DNA of 64,000 nucleotides from positions 1-64,000 of the forward strand of contig JAGGNK010008582.1 in NCBI GenBank assembly GCA_017590115.1, given 5' to 3'. Of this stretch, positions 19,289 to 29,598 are shown piece by piece (positions within the stretch are counted from its first letter, which is position 1; every line of letters starts with the position of its first letter). A program made the position numbers and the translations under genes. The notes below the pieces were generated by a model. The model saw only the letters and a list, made by a program, of their open reading frames with translations, was not told where the DNA came from and made no database searches. This DNA comes from Montifringilla adamsi. Taxonomy: Eukaryota; Chordata; Aves; Passeriformes; Passeridae.

Positions 19289-20400
19289 ACCATATGGACT
19301 AAAAACACTAGAGCAGCTTTTAAACAGCTGAAACACTCTCTAATGTCAGCTCCAGCACTGGGACTGCAAGACTTAACTAAACCTTTTGAACTATTTACAT
19401 ATGAGAGACTGAATGTGGCTTTGGGGATGTTATGAATAAAAAGTTATCTATTTTTCTTTAAGGTTGCAGAGTTAAAACCGGTTGGACCGGTTGCTGTTAA
19501 GTTAGCTTCATTGTTAAGAGTTCTTCTTCAATTGCCTGTTAATGGTTGGATACTAGCACAGTTCCTTGGGAAACAATGGAGGGCTGTGGCCTATTTTTCC
19601 AAACAGCCAATGATAGTCAAGGCTGGCCAGAGTGCCTAAAAGCCATGGCAGCTACTGTCATCTTGATCCAGTAAGCCTGAAAACTCACCCTTGGGCGACA
19701 CATTGTAGTGTGTGTACCCCATGCTGTAGCAGCTGTACTCAAACAAAAGGGGGGACATTGGCTGTCCGGCAACCAGATGCTTAAATACCAATCACTGTTA
19801 TTAGAACAGGATGATGTTACCTTGAAAACAACTTCTATTGTTAACCCTGCCATGTTTTTGTCCTCCACCTTAATTGATGATGTGCCTGAGCATAACTGTT
19901 TGCAGACAATTGAAGAGGTCTATTCCAGGCAACTAGACCTGAAAGACATGTCCCTAGAAAATCCAGATGGGGAGCTTTTTACAGATGGAAGCAGCTTCAT
20001 GAAAAATGGCAAAAGGATGGCAGGCTATGCAGTGACCACACAGGACAAGGTAATCAAGGCAAAGGCCCCGCCAGCAGATGTGTCATCACAGAAAGCTGAG
20101 CTGATTGCACTGACAAAAGCCCTAGACATGAGCGAAGGAAAGGAGGTAAATATATGGACTGACTCTAAATAGGCATTTAGTGTTGTCCATGGCCATAGAG
20201 CCATCTGGAAGGAGAAAGGACTTCTGAACACTCAAGGTAATCAAACCAAACATGCTGAATGAATACTTGCCCCCTTAGTGAGCATTAAAAAACCCGCAGA
20301 AATAGCTATCATGCATTGTAGAGGCCACCAAAAAGGGAAAACCACTCCAGAACTGGGAAATCACTTTGCTGATAAAGCAGCAAGAGGAATTGCAGAAAAA
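19289..20400 (+). pseudogene. pol: gamma-type ERV RT connection and RNase H
   Basis: Continuation of pol after the nested LTR: WTKNTRAAFKQLK (19,294-19,332) is the connection region. A frameshift or small disruption lies between 19,435 and 19,708, after which the frame is different. RNase H is recognised by FTDGSS (about 19,978-19,995), KAEL (about 20,092-20,103), WTDSK (about 20,155-20,169, followed by a TAG stop) and the CRGHQKG...GNHFADKAA block at 20,278-20,380. All four acidic catalytic positions are visible. Stops at 20,170 and in the 19,440-19,700 region make it inactive. Confidence 0.75.
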
Positions 20401-20639
20401 GGTATTCTCACAGTAATTCCACAAACTGAGATTGTTTTGTCAGGGTTCATCCCAAAATATGATCAAGCAGACTACAAACTAATTAAGTTTCTTAAAGCTG
20501 AGATCACAGAAAGTAGATGGGCTGTTACAACAGCAACTCAGGTGGTAGTCCCACCCCTGATCCTTTGGGGACTAGCCCAGAGAGAACATGAAAACACACA
20601 TTTCAGGTTTCAAAATCTTTTGAAACATCTAAAAAGACA

Positions 20640-21414
20640 GTAATAAGAAAGGGAATGACTGATATTGTACAGTCAGTAGTGAGTAAATTTGAAATCTGTT
20701 GTAAGAACAACCCTGACACGAGGAAAATAGTTATGTTAGGAGTAACAAAGAGGGGATCTTCCTAGAGATTACCAGCAAATAGATTTTGTGGAGTTACCAC
20801 ACAAAGAGGGATACTGGTCCATACTGGTATTAGTTGACACCTTCAGTGGATGGCCAGAGGCTTACCCGTCGCACTAACACAGCCAAGGAAGTGGTGAAAG
20901 TTTTGCTCAATCGTATAATCCCAAGGTTCAGGGTTCCCTTGGGCATGTCATCAAATAGGGGACCACACTTTGTTGCAACAGTGGTTCAAGAAGTTAGCTG
21001 GATTTTGGGAATTACTTGGGATCTGCATACACCTTATAGACCCCAAGCAAGTGGTAAAGTTGAACGTATGAATGGGACTCACAAAACACAAATTAGCAAA
21101 ATTTGTCAGGAAACATCCATGACATGGGTTCTGGCCTTGCCTATAGCTTTACTGAGAATCCGCATACAACCAAGGAGGAGGGATAACATCAGTCCCTATG
21201 AAATACTGTATGGCAGGCCTTATCAGATTCCACATATGCCAGGTGAAATTCACATGAGAGGGAAACTTGATTTACAGAGATATCTAATGGCTTTAGGTTT
21301 CACTTTGCAGAAGCTCCAGAATTATATTGTCCTATCCAGACCCATAGGACTGGACACGCCTGCACATCCCTTCCAACCTGGAGACTGGGTCTATGTTAAG
21401 TGGTGGGAAAGTGA
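20640..21414 (+). pseudogene. pol: gamma-type ERV integrase (core and part of C-terminal domain)
   Basis: The core begins around 20,780 with a QIDFVELPHKEGYW-type block and LVDTFSGWPEAY, partly in another frame. From 20,834 an open frame runs to 21,430. It contains SSNRGPHF, where the family's core Asp is replaced by Asn, then HTPYRPQASGKVERMN with the third acidic residue present, and SPYEILYGRP, a typical gammaretroviral block. The C-terminal PGDWVYVKWWE segment is cut at 21,414 by an LTR insertion and continues at about 21,774 (GPFQILLTT...WIHYCRAEKA). Frameshift and Asp-to-Asn change indicate loss of function. Confidence 0.75.
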
Positions 21415-21768
21415 CACAATTTGCAGCTAGCTTGTAGCTGCCAAATGAATCAGACCTTCAACCTCAGCCAGCTAAGCAGTAAAACAGGTCCTCAGATGAG
21501 GCAGGGATAGGTTGGATTTAAATTTATACAGGGACTTCACACAATCACATTCCATCCTGGGCTGCAGACATCTCACTGGTCAGGAGCTGGGATGTGTGGG
21601 AATCAGACCAATCAGCAGTTGAGACTAGGGAGTTTTGAACTCCCTATAAAAGAAAACTCTCTACAATAAAACACACTGTTTGTCGCATGGAGCTTTGGGG
21701 CGTGTGAGTTGTCTCTGTCTCCAACCACCAACCCCACAGAACATGTGGATATTTAAACATAATAGGAC
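21415..21768 (+). mobile_element. LTR inserted in integrase C-terminal domain, repeat AGTGA
   Basis: AGTGA lies at 21,410-21,414 and 21,769-21,773, and integrase-like coding resumes after the insert. The insert has a CTATAAAAG box at about 21,643 and an AATAAAAC poly(A) signal at about 21,665, so its sense strand is plus. Exact termini are uncertain because the ends do not both read TG/CA. Confidence 0.65.
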
Positions 21769-21773
21769 AGTGA

Positions 21774-22091
21774 TCCTCTACAAGCCAAGTGAAGAGGACC
21801 ATTCCAGATCCTGCTGACTACCCTCACCGCAGCCAAAGTTTCTGGCAAAGGATCCTGGATTCACTACTGCAGAGCTGAGAAGGCTTCTGATCCTGAAACA
21901 ACTGAAAAAACAGAGACTGGTGCAGACGAAAACATGTTTTAAATTATTCCTCTTCTGTGCGTAAAGAACTGTTCCTAATAATCATGACTCTTCTTTGCAT
22001 GATAGCTGTGCAAAACATTGCTGATGTTAATTATTTATTATTGTGAGATATTTACTGCTGTTAGATATTTGTCTATTATTAAATACCTATT
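21774..22091 (+). pseudogene. end of integrase and start of env, truncated
   Basis: About 21,774-21,920 encodes the last part of the integrase C-terminal domain. A short ATG frame at 21,985 with a hydrophobic start is in the place expected for an env signal peptide, but it hits a TGA after about 20 codons and the LTR at 22,092 replaces the rest of env. The provirus therefore has no 3' LTR in the window. Confidence 0.5.
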
Positions 22092-22771
22092 TGTCCTCAG
22101 TTATAAGATATGTGTGTATTCTATTTCCCGTCTGTTAGAGGTGGGGCAGTTATCTTCTGTATATTGGGAAGTGTTCTTTATCTCTTCCAGAACCAATCCT
22201 CCCTCTGGGGAGATATCTTCTGTTAATGGGCCATTGAGTCTCACTGCATGACTGATAAAATTACATCATCCCATTGTGAGATGCTCTGCCCAGGGGCAGG
22301 AGCCAAGCATTCCTACCTGGATAGAATCTGAGATTTTGGGACACCAGAAGGAGCCTTTCCCCACTGGATTCCAAGAGGAGCAGCTTTCTTCTCCACTGGA
22401 TTGCCAGAGGAAGGCCAGGCCCATCTACACCACCACTGGACCTTCAGAGGAAAACTACACCCTTCCACAGGATCACTGCTTCAACAGAAACACATCTGTC
22501 ACTCCAGGAGGACTGCAGCCACCATTTAATCAGACTACTACCAACACCCTGACCCACAGAGTGTCAGGTCGTATTCTGACTCTGTCAGTGGGTTTGTTTT
22601 TTTGTTTGTACTATTGCATTTGTATTGTTAATTTTCCTAGTAAATAACTATTATTCCTATTCCCATATCTTTGCCTGAGAGCCTCTTAATTTCAAAATTA
22701 TAATAATTTGGAGTGAGGGGGTTTACACTTTCCATTTCAGGGGAGGCTCCTGCCTTCCTTAGCAGATACCT
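22092..22771 (+). mobile_element. ERVL-like LTR, 3' end truncated
   Basis: Starts TGTCCTCAG and is closely similar, block by block, to the outer LTR at 36,292-37,547 (TGTGTGTATTC start region, CATCCCATTGTGAGATG, repeated CTCCACTGGAT units, then the CATATCTTTGCCTGA end region). It lacks the final TCAAGACA end, being cut by the class II fragment at about 22,776. The 123-codon frame inside (22,276-22,647) is a chance ORF. Confidence 0.7.
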
Positions 22772-23173
22772 ATATTGTGGCAGGGCGACCCCCAGCTGGG
22801 GAATAAAGAGCCTTGACTCCACGATTGCAGAAGGCTGATCAAATGCTTTATTAAGCTATACTATACTATACTACATACTACACTCCTGGTTCCGGGTGGG
22901 GTGGCACTGACATGGGCTCTGTCACTGTGGGAGGGCTTGTCGGGCTGGTCACCAGCACCAAATCAGATCACGGAGCAGCTGGTGTTGCTTCCACAAGTGC
23001 CGCAACAGCCGCCGCGGCTTCTCTTGGTTCCGGGAGGGGCAGCATAGGTGCAGTCTACGGCGCTGCTGAACAGTTGCTTAGCAACACACCAGAATCCGCG
23101 AGGCGTGTCTCCGGATGCAGTGGGAGCGGCGCTCAGGACAGCACTGGAGGCGGTAGGGCCGCAGGCAGCTCTG

Positions 23174-23720
23174 TCAGCCCTGGGAGGGGTGAAGGAGGTG
23201 GCGTAATCGGCGGGGGTTTGGCCCTGTCAGCGCTGCGTGCACCATTGTCGTGAATTCAATTGCTGGATGCGATGCAGTGGGACCGGGTGGGCCGGTGGCC
23301 ACCCCTCTCCGCAGGGACAGGGCCGGCAAAACCGGCTCACGCTCCATGGGGGAAGGGAGCGGCAAGGCTGTCTTCTTTTGTGCATGCTCCAGAAAGGCAG
23401 AAAAAAACTTCTCAGCCATGGGCAAAGCGTCCCCCCCCCGGCTCTGCACAGGGGTGAAAGCCAGCAGTGGGAACTGTCCTTGAAGAGACTCTTCTCCTGC
23501 CAGCTGTGGCGGGGGGAGCTACTGGCCCCCCGTGTGGGGCAAGGTGCCCCTCCAAGGGGTTTCTCTTCCTCAAAACAGAGAAAAGAGCTGCATACACTGG
23601 AAAAATTCGGGACGCTCCCTCACCCCACTCGTATTTCTCCCTAAAATGGAGATCCAGTGTCTGCCAGGCTCTTGGATCCAAGGAGCATTTCACAGCTGTG
23701 AAAAACCCATGAGCCTTTGC
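23174..23720 (-). pseudogene. gag: gag-like region of the class II fragment, broken
   Basis: On the minus strand an ATG at about 23,712 (MGFF..., a myristoylation-type start) leads into frames 23,693-23,412 and 23,449-23,174. These are basic and aromatic at first, then very rich in Pro/Gly/Ala. The layout resembles the open class II gag at 48,049 (matrix domain then Pro/Ala-rich linker), but identity is weak and the frame shifts. Overlapping plus-strand frames (for example 23,237-23,644) are shadows. Confidence 0.4.
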
Positions 23721-24080
23721 CTATCTGAAAAATTCATAGAAATGCCTCTTCACCATATGAATTCTGTCCTGCAGAGCCCAAAATCTCCACATCCAAATAA
23801 TGTCCTCCTCTGACGGAGAAAATCGAACTTCCATTTCTGAAGGCACCTCTTCCCAGCCATCACCCCACATTTTGTGAAGCCCAGTGTTGTCAGGAGGGGA
23901 AGAGTTAACAGTACCTTGCAACAGTGTCCAGTTTCAGCAGCTGCTTGGCATAGGAGTTTTGTGCTGTGAAGATCTCCAGACACGTTGCCTGGGAAAATTC
24001 AGCAGATCCTCGCGTGTTCAGCCTCGGCTGCGAACTCTGCCTGATTTCAGGGTCTTGGTTCTTCAGCTCCAGGCTACAGC

Positions 24081-24098
24081 CAACATCTGTGGTCACCA
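24081..24098 (-). promoter_or_regulatory. primer binding site, tRNA-Trp-like
   Basis: On the minus strand the 18 bases start TGGTGACCACAG; the first eight match the tRNA-Trp type PBS used by avian alpharetroviruses. It lies next to the LTR end. Confidence 0.5.
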
Positions 24099-24517
24099 CT
24101 TATTGTATTTGTGGGGTGCCCTCGTGGCAGGAAGGAATGATGAATCTGACTCCATGTTCTCAGAAAGCTAATTTATTATTTTATGATACTATATTATATT
24201 AAAGGATACTATACTAAACTATACTAAAGAATACAGAAAGGATACTTACAGAAGGCTAAAGAGATAATAATGAATCTCGTGACTCTCTTCAGAGTCCTGA
24301 CACAGCTTGGCACTGGTTGGCCAATAAGTCAAAATAATTCACAGCAGAAACCAATGAAACAACCACCTGTTAGTAAACAATCTCCAAACACATTGCAATG
24401 GAGCAAAACACAGGAGAAGCAAATCAGATAATTATTGTTTTCCTTTTTCTCTGAGGCTTCTCAGCTTCCCAGGAGAAAAATCCTGGGCAAAGGGATTTTT
24501 CATAAAATACGAATGCC

Positions 24518-25800
24518 ACAGAAGACAAGGAGGTGATTCAGGACAATCAGCATGGTTTCACCAAGGGGAAGTCCTGTCTGACCAACCCAGTGGCCTTCTA
24601 CAATGGAGTAACTACATCAGTGGAAAAGGAAAGGGCTACAGATGTCCTTTATGTGGACTTCTGTAAAGCTTTTGACATGGTCCCCCATATCCTTTTCTCT
24701 AAATTGGAGAAAGAAGGATTCAGTGGGTGGACTGTTTGGTGGATAAGCAATTGGTTGGATGGTTGCATCCACAGTGTAGTGGTCAACAGCTCAGTCACAA
24801 TGGACACTGGGGGTAAGTGGTGTCCTTCAAAGGTCTGTATTGGGACCAAGTGCTATTCAATGTCTTAATTAATGACATAGACAAAGGGATCAAGTGCACC
24901 CTCAGCAAGTTTGCAGATAACACCAAGATGAGTGTGCAGTTGACATTCCTGAAAGATAGGATGCCATCCAGAGGGATGTGGAAAAGCTCAAGAAGTGGGC
25001 CCATGGGAATCTCATGTGATTTAACAAGACCAAGTGCAAGATGCTGCATCTGGGTTAGGGCAACCCCCAGTATCAATACAGGGTTGGGGATAAAGGGATC
25101 GAGGGCAGCCCTGCCAAGAAGGACTTTGTGGTGCTGGTGGATGAGAGGCTGAACATGAGCTGTCAGTGTGGGCTGGCAGCCCAGAAAGCCAATTGTATCC
25201 TGAGCTGCACCAAAAGCAATGTGGGCAGAAGGGCAAGGGAGGAGATCCTGCCCCTCTACTCCGCTATCGTGAGACCACACCTGGTGTACTGTATCCAGCT
25301 ACAGGGTCCCCGGCGCAGGAAGTACATAGACCTGTTGAAGTGAGGCCAGAGGAGGTCCATGAAGATGATTAGAGGGATGGAGCACCTCTCCTATGAGGAG
25401 AGGCTGAAATAATTTGGTCTGGAGAATAGGCAGCTCTGGGGAGACCCAATTGCGGCCTTTCAATACTTGAAGAGGATCTACAAGAGAGCTGGAGAGGGAC
25501 TTTTTATAAGGGCATGTAGTGGTAGGACAAGGAAGCGTGGATTTAACTGAAAGAGGATAGATTTAGATTACATATTAGGAAGAAATTCTTTCCTGTAAGG
25601 GTGATGAGGCACTGGAACAGGTTGCCCAGAAAGGTTGTGGATGACCCATCCTAGGAAATGTTCAAGGCCAAGTTGGATGAGGTCCTGAGCAACCTGGTCA
25701 GTTAGAAGGTGTTCCTGCCCATGGCAGGGGTTTGGAACAAGATGATCTTTAAGGTCCCTTCCAACCCAAACCATTCCATGATTCTATGATGATTCTAGGA
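24518..25800 (+). mobile_element. CR1 LINE, 3' half with RT and 3' end
   Basis: The RT palm is visible in the frame 24,533-24,868 ([10 protein letters not shown], then [13 protein letters not shown], with the first catalytic Asp). The second catalytic box region lies around 24,906-24,930 (FADNTK, where an Asp pair is expected). C-terminal CR1 blocks follow, then the 3' end with ATTCTATGATGATTCTAGG at about 25,780-25,799. Frames are broken in several places (24,868; 25,343). 5'-truncated, as most CR1 copies are. Confidence 0.82.
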
Positions 25801-25959
25801 TTAAGCATTTTTAAGAGGATATATTTTGTCTCTTTAATAAATCCTGTTTATTCAGATGATGGTCCTTAGCCTTACTGCAATGAATATTTCTTTCTTCCAG
25901 TCTTTCAGTGATTTAGCATGTACTACATTTGCCTTGTATTCAACTGCTGACATTTCAAT

Positions 25960-26941
25960 TATACAGAATATGCAATTTTCATTTTCCACAATACAGCTTT
26001 GCAATTAAGCCATGCTAAAGATGAAGCATCTCTTGCATCTATCCCTAGATAAGAAAATAAGCCTAGGGACCAGAAAAGTATTAAAACCATAAAAAAGCCT
26101 AGGGACCAGAAACACATGAAGGCCTCCACCCCAAGAGACATTATGAATTCAAGCAACATGGCTACTGACTACTTTATCCCAATAGAGAGTAAGTACAACT
26201 AAAATGCAATCAGTACAGGTTTTTTTCACTTCGTCAAGCCCCACATTGGGTGCCAAAAAATGTATCTGTCCTGGTTTAGGGCAAATTTGGGACAAAACCT
26301 CCAAAACCTCCAAAGGGGTTCTTCTAGAAAGCAAATTCAAGTAGCCCCTCCCCCAAGTGGTTCAGAAAAAGATTTCCTTGGAGAAAAGTGGGAAAAAACC
26401 CTGTTTATTTAACAGGCAAAGCATTCACCAGCTCAAAAAATTAACAATATTAAACAATAAAACCTCTCGCCACTCTGAAGAGATGACAAACTCAGTAAGT
26501 CCTTTTTGTGGGTTATAGCTCAGCTCACTCAGTCTCTTATCAGTCCCTCCAGTGCTGGAAATGCCGTGACCCAGACCAGGCCTGGTGGGCCACAGGTGTG
26601 AGCTGCCAGTGCTCTTCTGGGTTTTCAGTCCAGAGCAGGTTTAAACAGTTCCAAGAAAAAAAAAAAAAAACACAGTCTAGGGAACTTCTCTGCCTCAGCG
26701 AACTAAAAACTAACTAAAAAAAAACCCAAAGGAGAGCTCTGTCCCGCTGTCTGTCCATGCTGCAGACAACACTGTCCACGAGAAGGATGCGGGGGAGCAA
26801 ACGTAGTTTCTGATAACAAACTCTGTACTTCTTCTCTCCCCCCCATTGCTCTCGGAACCAGTCTTAAAGGTGCAAAACTTATTTCTGGGCTAAACAGACG
26901 AATGGGGATACAGTTCAGAATCATAAAGTCACCCCAGGACA
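25960..26941 (-). mobile_element. ERVL-like 5' LTR with PBS and leader, minus strand
   Basis: LTR 26,267-26,941, reading TGTCCTGG...CCAGGACA on the plus strand, with sense strand minus (poly(A) signal inverted at about 26,405). To its left is a PBS-like 18-mer (26,238-26,255) and then leader sequence matching the leader of the 5,426 provirus (CCATGTTGCTTGAATTCATA at 26,162-26,143, minus). Hence it is the 5' end of a truncated provirus, not a solo LTR. Two GCCTAGGGACCAGAAA repeats are at about 26,061 and 26,097. Confidence 0.78.
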
Positions 26942-27061
26942 CTAATCAATGCTGAATACACTTAAATGAAGCTAAAAAATTAGGAGCTGTTTGAACAGAG
27001 GTTCAATTCTTCAGAAGAGGAAGAAGCTGGGAGAAGCTTGGGGAATTTAGCAAGGGATAAT

Positions 27062-27720
27062 TATTGGTTTTTACCAATATCACTGAATGGGACGTGCCTT
27101 GGCTTGTCTGGTTCCTGCTGCTGAACCAAATAGCGGCAACTGTGGTGTTTTCACCCCAGAGACACTCTGGCTAGCTATGAGTTGCAGCTGGGCATGTTGG
27201 AGCAAGCCTAGACATGCCCGAGCTCCGGTGGTGGCAGGATAGAACTTCCTTTCTCATAGAGGGTCGCTCCCCAGGTTTCCCTGATGGAGAAGCTTTAAGG
27301 TGAATGGTGAAGGAAGGAGTCGGTCCTGATGGAGGGTTTAATCCCGAATTTTTATTCTGGGCCGCATGGCCCCTGAATGTAGCAACAGCTCCATAAAGAC
27401 TCCTCACTGCATGGTGTGCTCTTCCTTTTACCCAGGGGAGAGGGGGAGGGGAGGGAACAGAGGGACCACCAATCCAGGTACAGGGGGAGAAGGCCTAAGG
27501 GAAAAGGACACCTGGATGCCCCAATGCCTTTCCAAGGGCGGGGGGCATCTTTTGAATCTGCCAATCAATCGACAGTCATCTGGAATTCCAGGATTAACAG
27601 ACAGTACTTGGCAGGGGTCAGGGTGGGGGAAAGGAGAGGTGATTGACACACCACCTGGGGAAGGAAACTTCAGGGAGAAACCGGGAAAACTGAGGCACAC
27701 CATGACAACACACTGCAACA
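27062..27720 (-). mobile_element. class II solo LTR, TSD GATAAT
   Basis: The 6-bp repeat GATAAT lies at 27,056-27,061 and 27,721-27,726. On the minus strand it starts TGTTGCAGTG and matches the truncated LTR at 2,045-2,190, so it belongs to the same family as the integrase-env provirus at the window start. A poly(A) signal AATAAA is near 27,355 on the minus strand. One terminus is TA instead of TG on the plus strand. Short frames inside are shadows. Confidence 0.75.
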
Positions 27721-27726
27721 GATAAT

Positions 27727-28065
27727 ATTGAAAGGGAAATGTGTCATAAAAGAGAACTTATTTCTAATGGATAGACAACATTTGACCATGTTTTCAATAA
27801 ACATATTTTACAAGTATCTTCTAATGCTGATAACGTAAAAATTCTTCAGTGTGACTTTGCACATTTTGTACTAAGAAAAAAGATCCAGTGCCAAAAGTAA
27901 TAAACTAAGGTGCTTCAAATATTCAGCATAATACAGTAAAGAACCTCAAAAATTTGCTCATCTTAAAGGTCAGTGAGTACAAGAAAGTTAATACAGTGGT
28001 CACATGCCTAAACTAGATACAGTTAGTTTTGTGTTCTCATGGGCCCAAGGAACAAGGATTGTTTC
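27727..28065. other. no feature recognised
   Basis: AT-rich unique-looking sequence between two solo LTRs. Confidence 0.5.
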
Positions 28066-28070
28066 CATGC

Positions 28071-29241
28071 TATCTTGGTTTGAAAGACAGGTGTCTGCTA
28101 AGGAAGGCGGGAACTTCCCTTGGAACAGAGAATATGACCCCCCTCCCTCCAAATTATTATTATAACTTCAAAATTAAGGGGTTTTCAGGCAAAGATATGG
28201 GAAAAGGAATAACAGTTCTTTGCTAGTATGTATAATAAGGCAAAAAACCAGCAGCAACTATGGCAGCAACAAAAAACAGAACCAGAAACCCAGTAACAGC
28301 CTTCTCAGCTGCAGGCACTTCCCTCTTTGGTATAATTATGGTTATAACGGGCAGGGGTGCTGGCAGGGCAGGTGTGATGATTCCCTCATGGCTGCAGAGG
28401 GTGCTGTGGCACTAGTGGGCCATCTTTTCTCCACATGGGCAATGGTGGATGCAGCCAGCAGAAAGGGATGGAGAAGGGGCTTCTTCTATGAATGCCCAGG
28501 GACAGCCGATCCCAGTGGCCCCTCTGGATAGCAAAAGGAGCTGTAGCAGGGATCTCAGAGTAACAAGCTGGGAAGGCAGGGATGAGCAAAGTCCCAGAGT
28601 GGTAGATGAGATGTATCAGAAACTTGGCAGCTGTAGCTGGAACTGCAGGGCATCTGGGCAGAAGGGGGTGTGAATTACAGTGCAGCAAAGAAACCTCAGA
28701 GCAGTGGCAGAGAAAACGGCAGGGGCTGGGCAGTGGCCACCTGGCTCCTGAACACTGCCCAGAGAGAGAGGCTCCCTTGGAGGGGGAGGGGGCTCGGGGA
28801 TCCCAGGGTTTTTCCCTGAGGCACTTGAGCAGATGGTGAAAGTCCTTTTTTTTTAGTGAGGTAGGGTGTTAATAAAGTCCCAGTTCAGTGGTTGCTCTCA
28901 TGAGCAAAAGCTCACCCCACTGCAGAAGAAGGACCTGGCTGGGCTCCTGTGGTGGTAGCGAATTCTCCCCCAGGCAGCAGCTCCAACTGTCCTCCTCCAA
29001 AGTCAAGAGCAAGAGAGAGGTGGGAGCTGCACCCAACCCCTTTTCCCCAGCCCAATTTTCAGGGTATCTCTGCCCCTCCACGAGAAACCTCCCAGATAAG
29101 AGGGCAGCCAGCTGCACCCTTCCCAGGGAAACTTCTTCTGTCTCTCTTAAGTACTCGGTTATTATTGTCTCTTAGCAACAAGAAATGGGGAGAAAATTCT
29201 CAAAGAGAAAGAAACAAAAGGAGAACTCTTAAACCCCAACA
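28071..29241 (-). mobile_element. ERVL-like solo LTR, TSD CATGC
   Basis: CATGC lies at 28,066-28,070 and 29,242-29,246. 1,171 bp. On the minus strand it starts TGTTGGGG and ends CAAGATA (TA where CA is canonical). Its last ~170 bases (minus sense) match the 3' ends of the LTRs at 36,292-37,547 and 22,092-22,771, so these families share R-U5 but differ in U3. No gene inside. Confidence 0.82.
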
Positions 29242-29598
29242 CATGCACTGCATGCACTAATTGCAACACTGTGTACACCAGCATTAAACTGGTGACTTGC
29301 AGAATACACCTGAGTCTCTCAGCCCCAACCAACATCTCACGAACATTGCAAAATGCAGTTCCTTCAGCAGATTACAACTAGTGCTACTGGCTTCTCAGCA
29401 GAAAATGCTGCCACAGCACCCTGGCTAGAGCCACTGCTAACTAACTGATTGTGTGCAGCATGAACACATCAAGAGAACAAACAGGAACAGAGAACAAATG
29501 CAGAAGATTTTACAAGGTACTTCAGCTCACCATTAAAACCTTTTAAGTAATAACTCAGCACCTACCTTAGGTTACTAACTCAGAATCCCTATCCCCAT

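Larger units (their letters stand above)
22776..24502 (-). mobile_element. class II ERV fragment: LTR, leader and gag, minus strand
   Basis: Read on the minus strand: an LTR (24,502 to about 24,099, starting TGAAAAATCCC), a tRNA-Trp-like PBS (24,098-24,081), leader, then a gag-like GC-rich region to about 22,900, and at the far end an LTR-like tail with AATAAAG and a CCTGCCACA terminus (about 22,776-22,880). The two ends resemble each other only loosely. The R-U5 layout (AATAAA, then TTCTG, then GGAGTC) is shared with the LTR at 48,396-48,753. Confidence 0.6.

Noticed and set aside
22912..23253. Ala/Gly-rich 113-codon plus-strand frame
   Set aside because: Antisense to the GC-rich part of a minus-strand class II fragment; low complexity, no domain.
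26267..26941. Solo LTR
   Set aside because: A PBS-like site and matching leader sequence lie next to it on the minus strand, so it is a 5' LTR of a truncated provirus.
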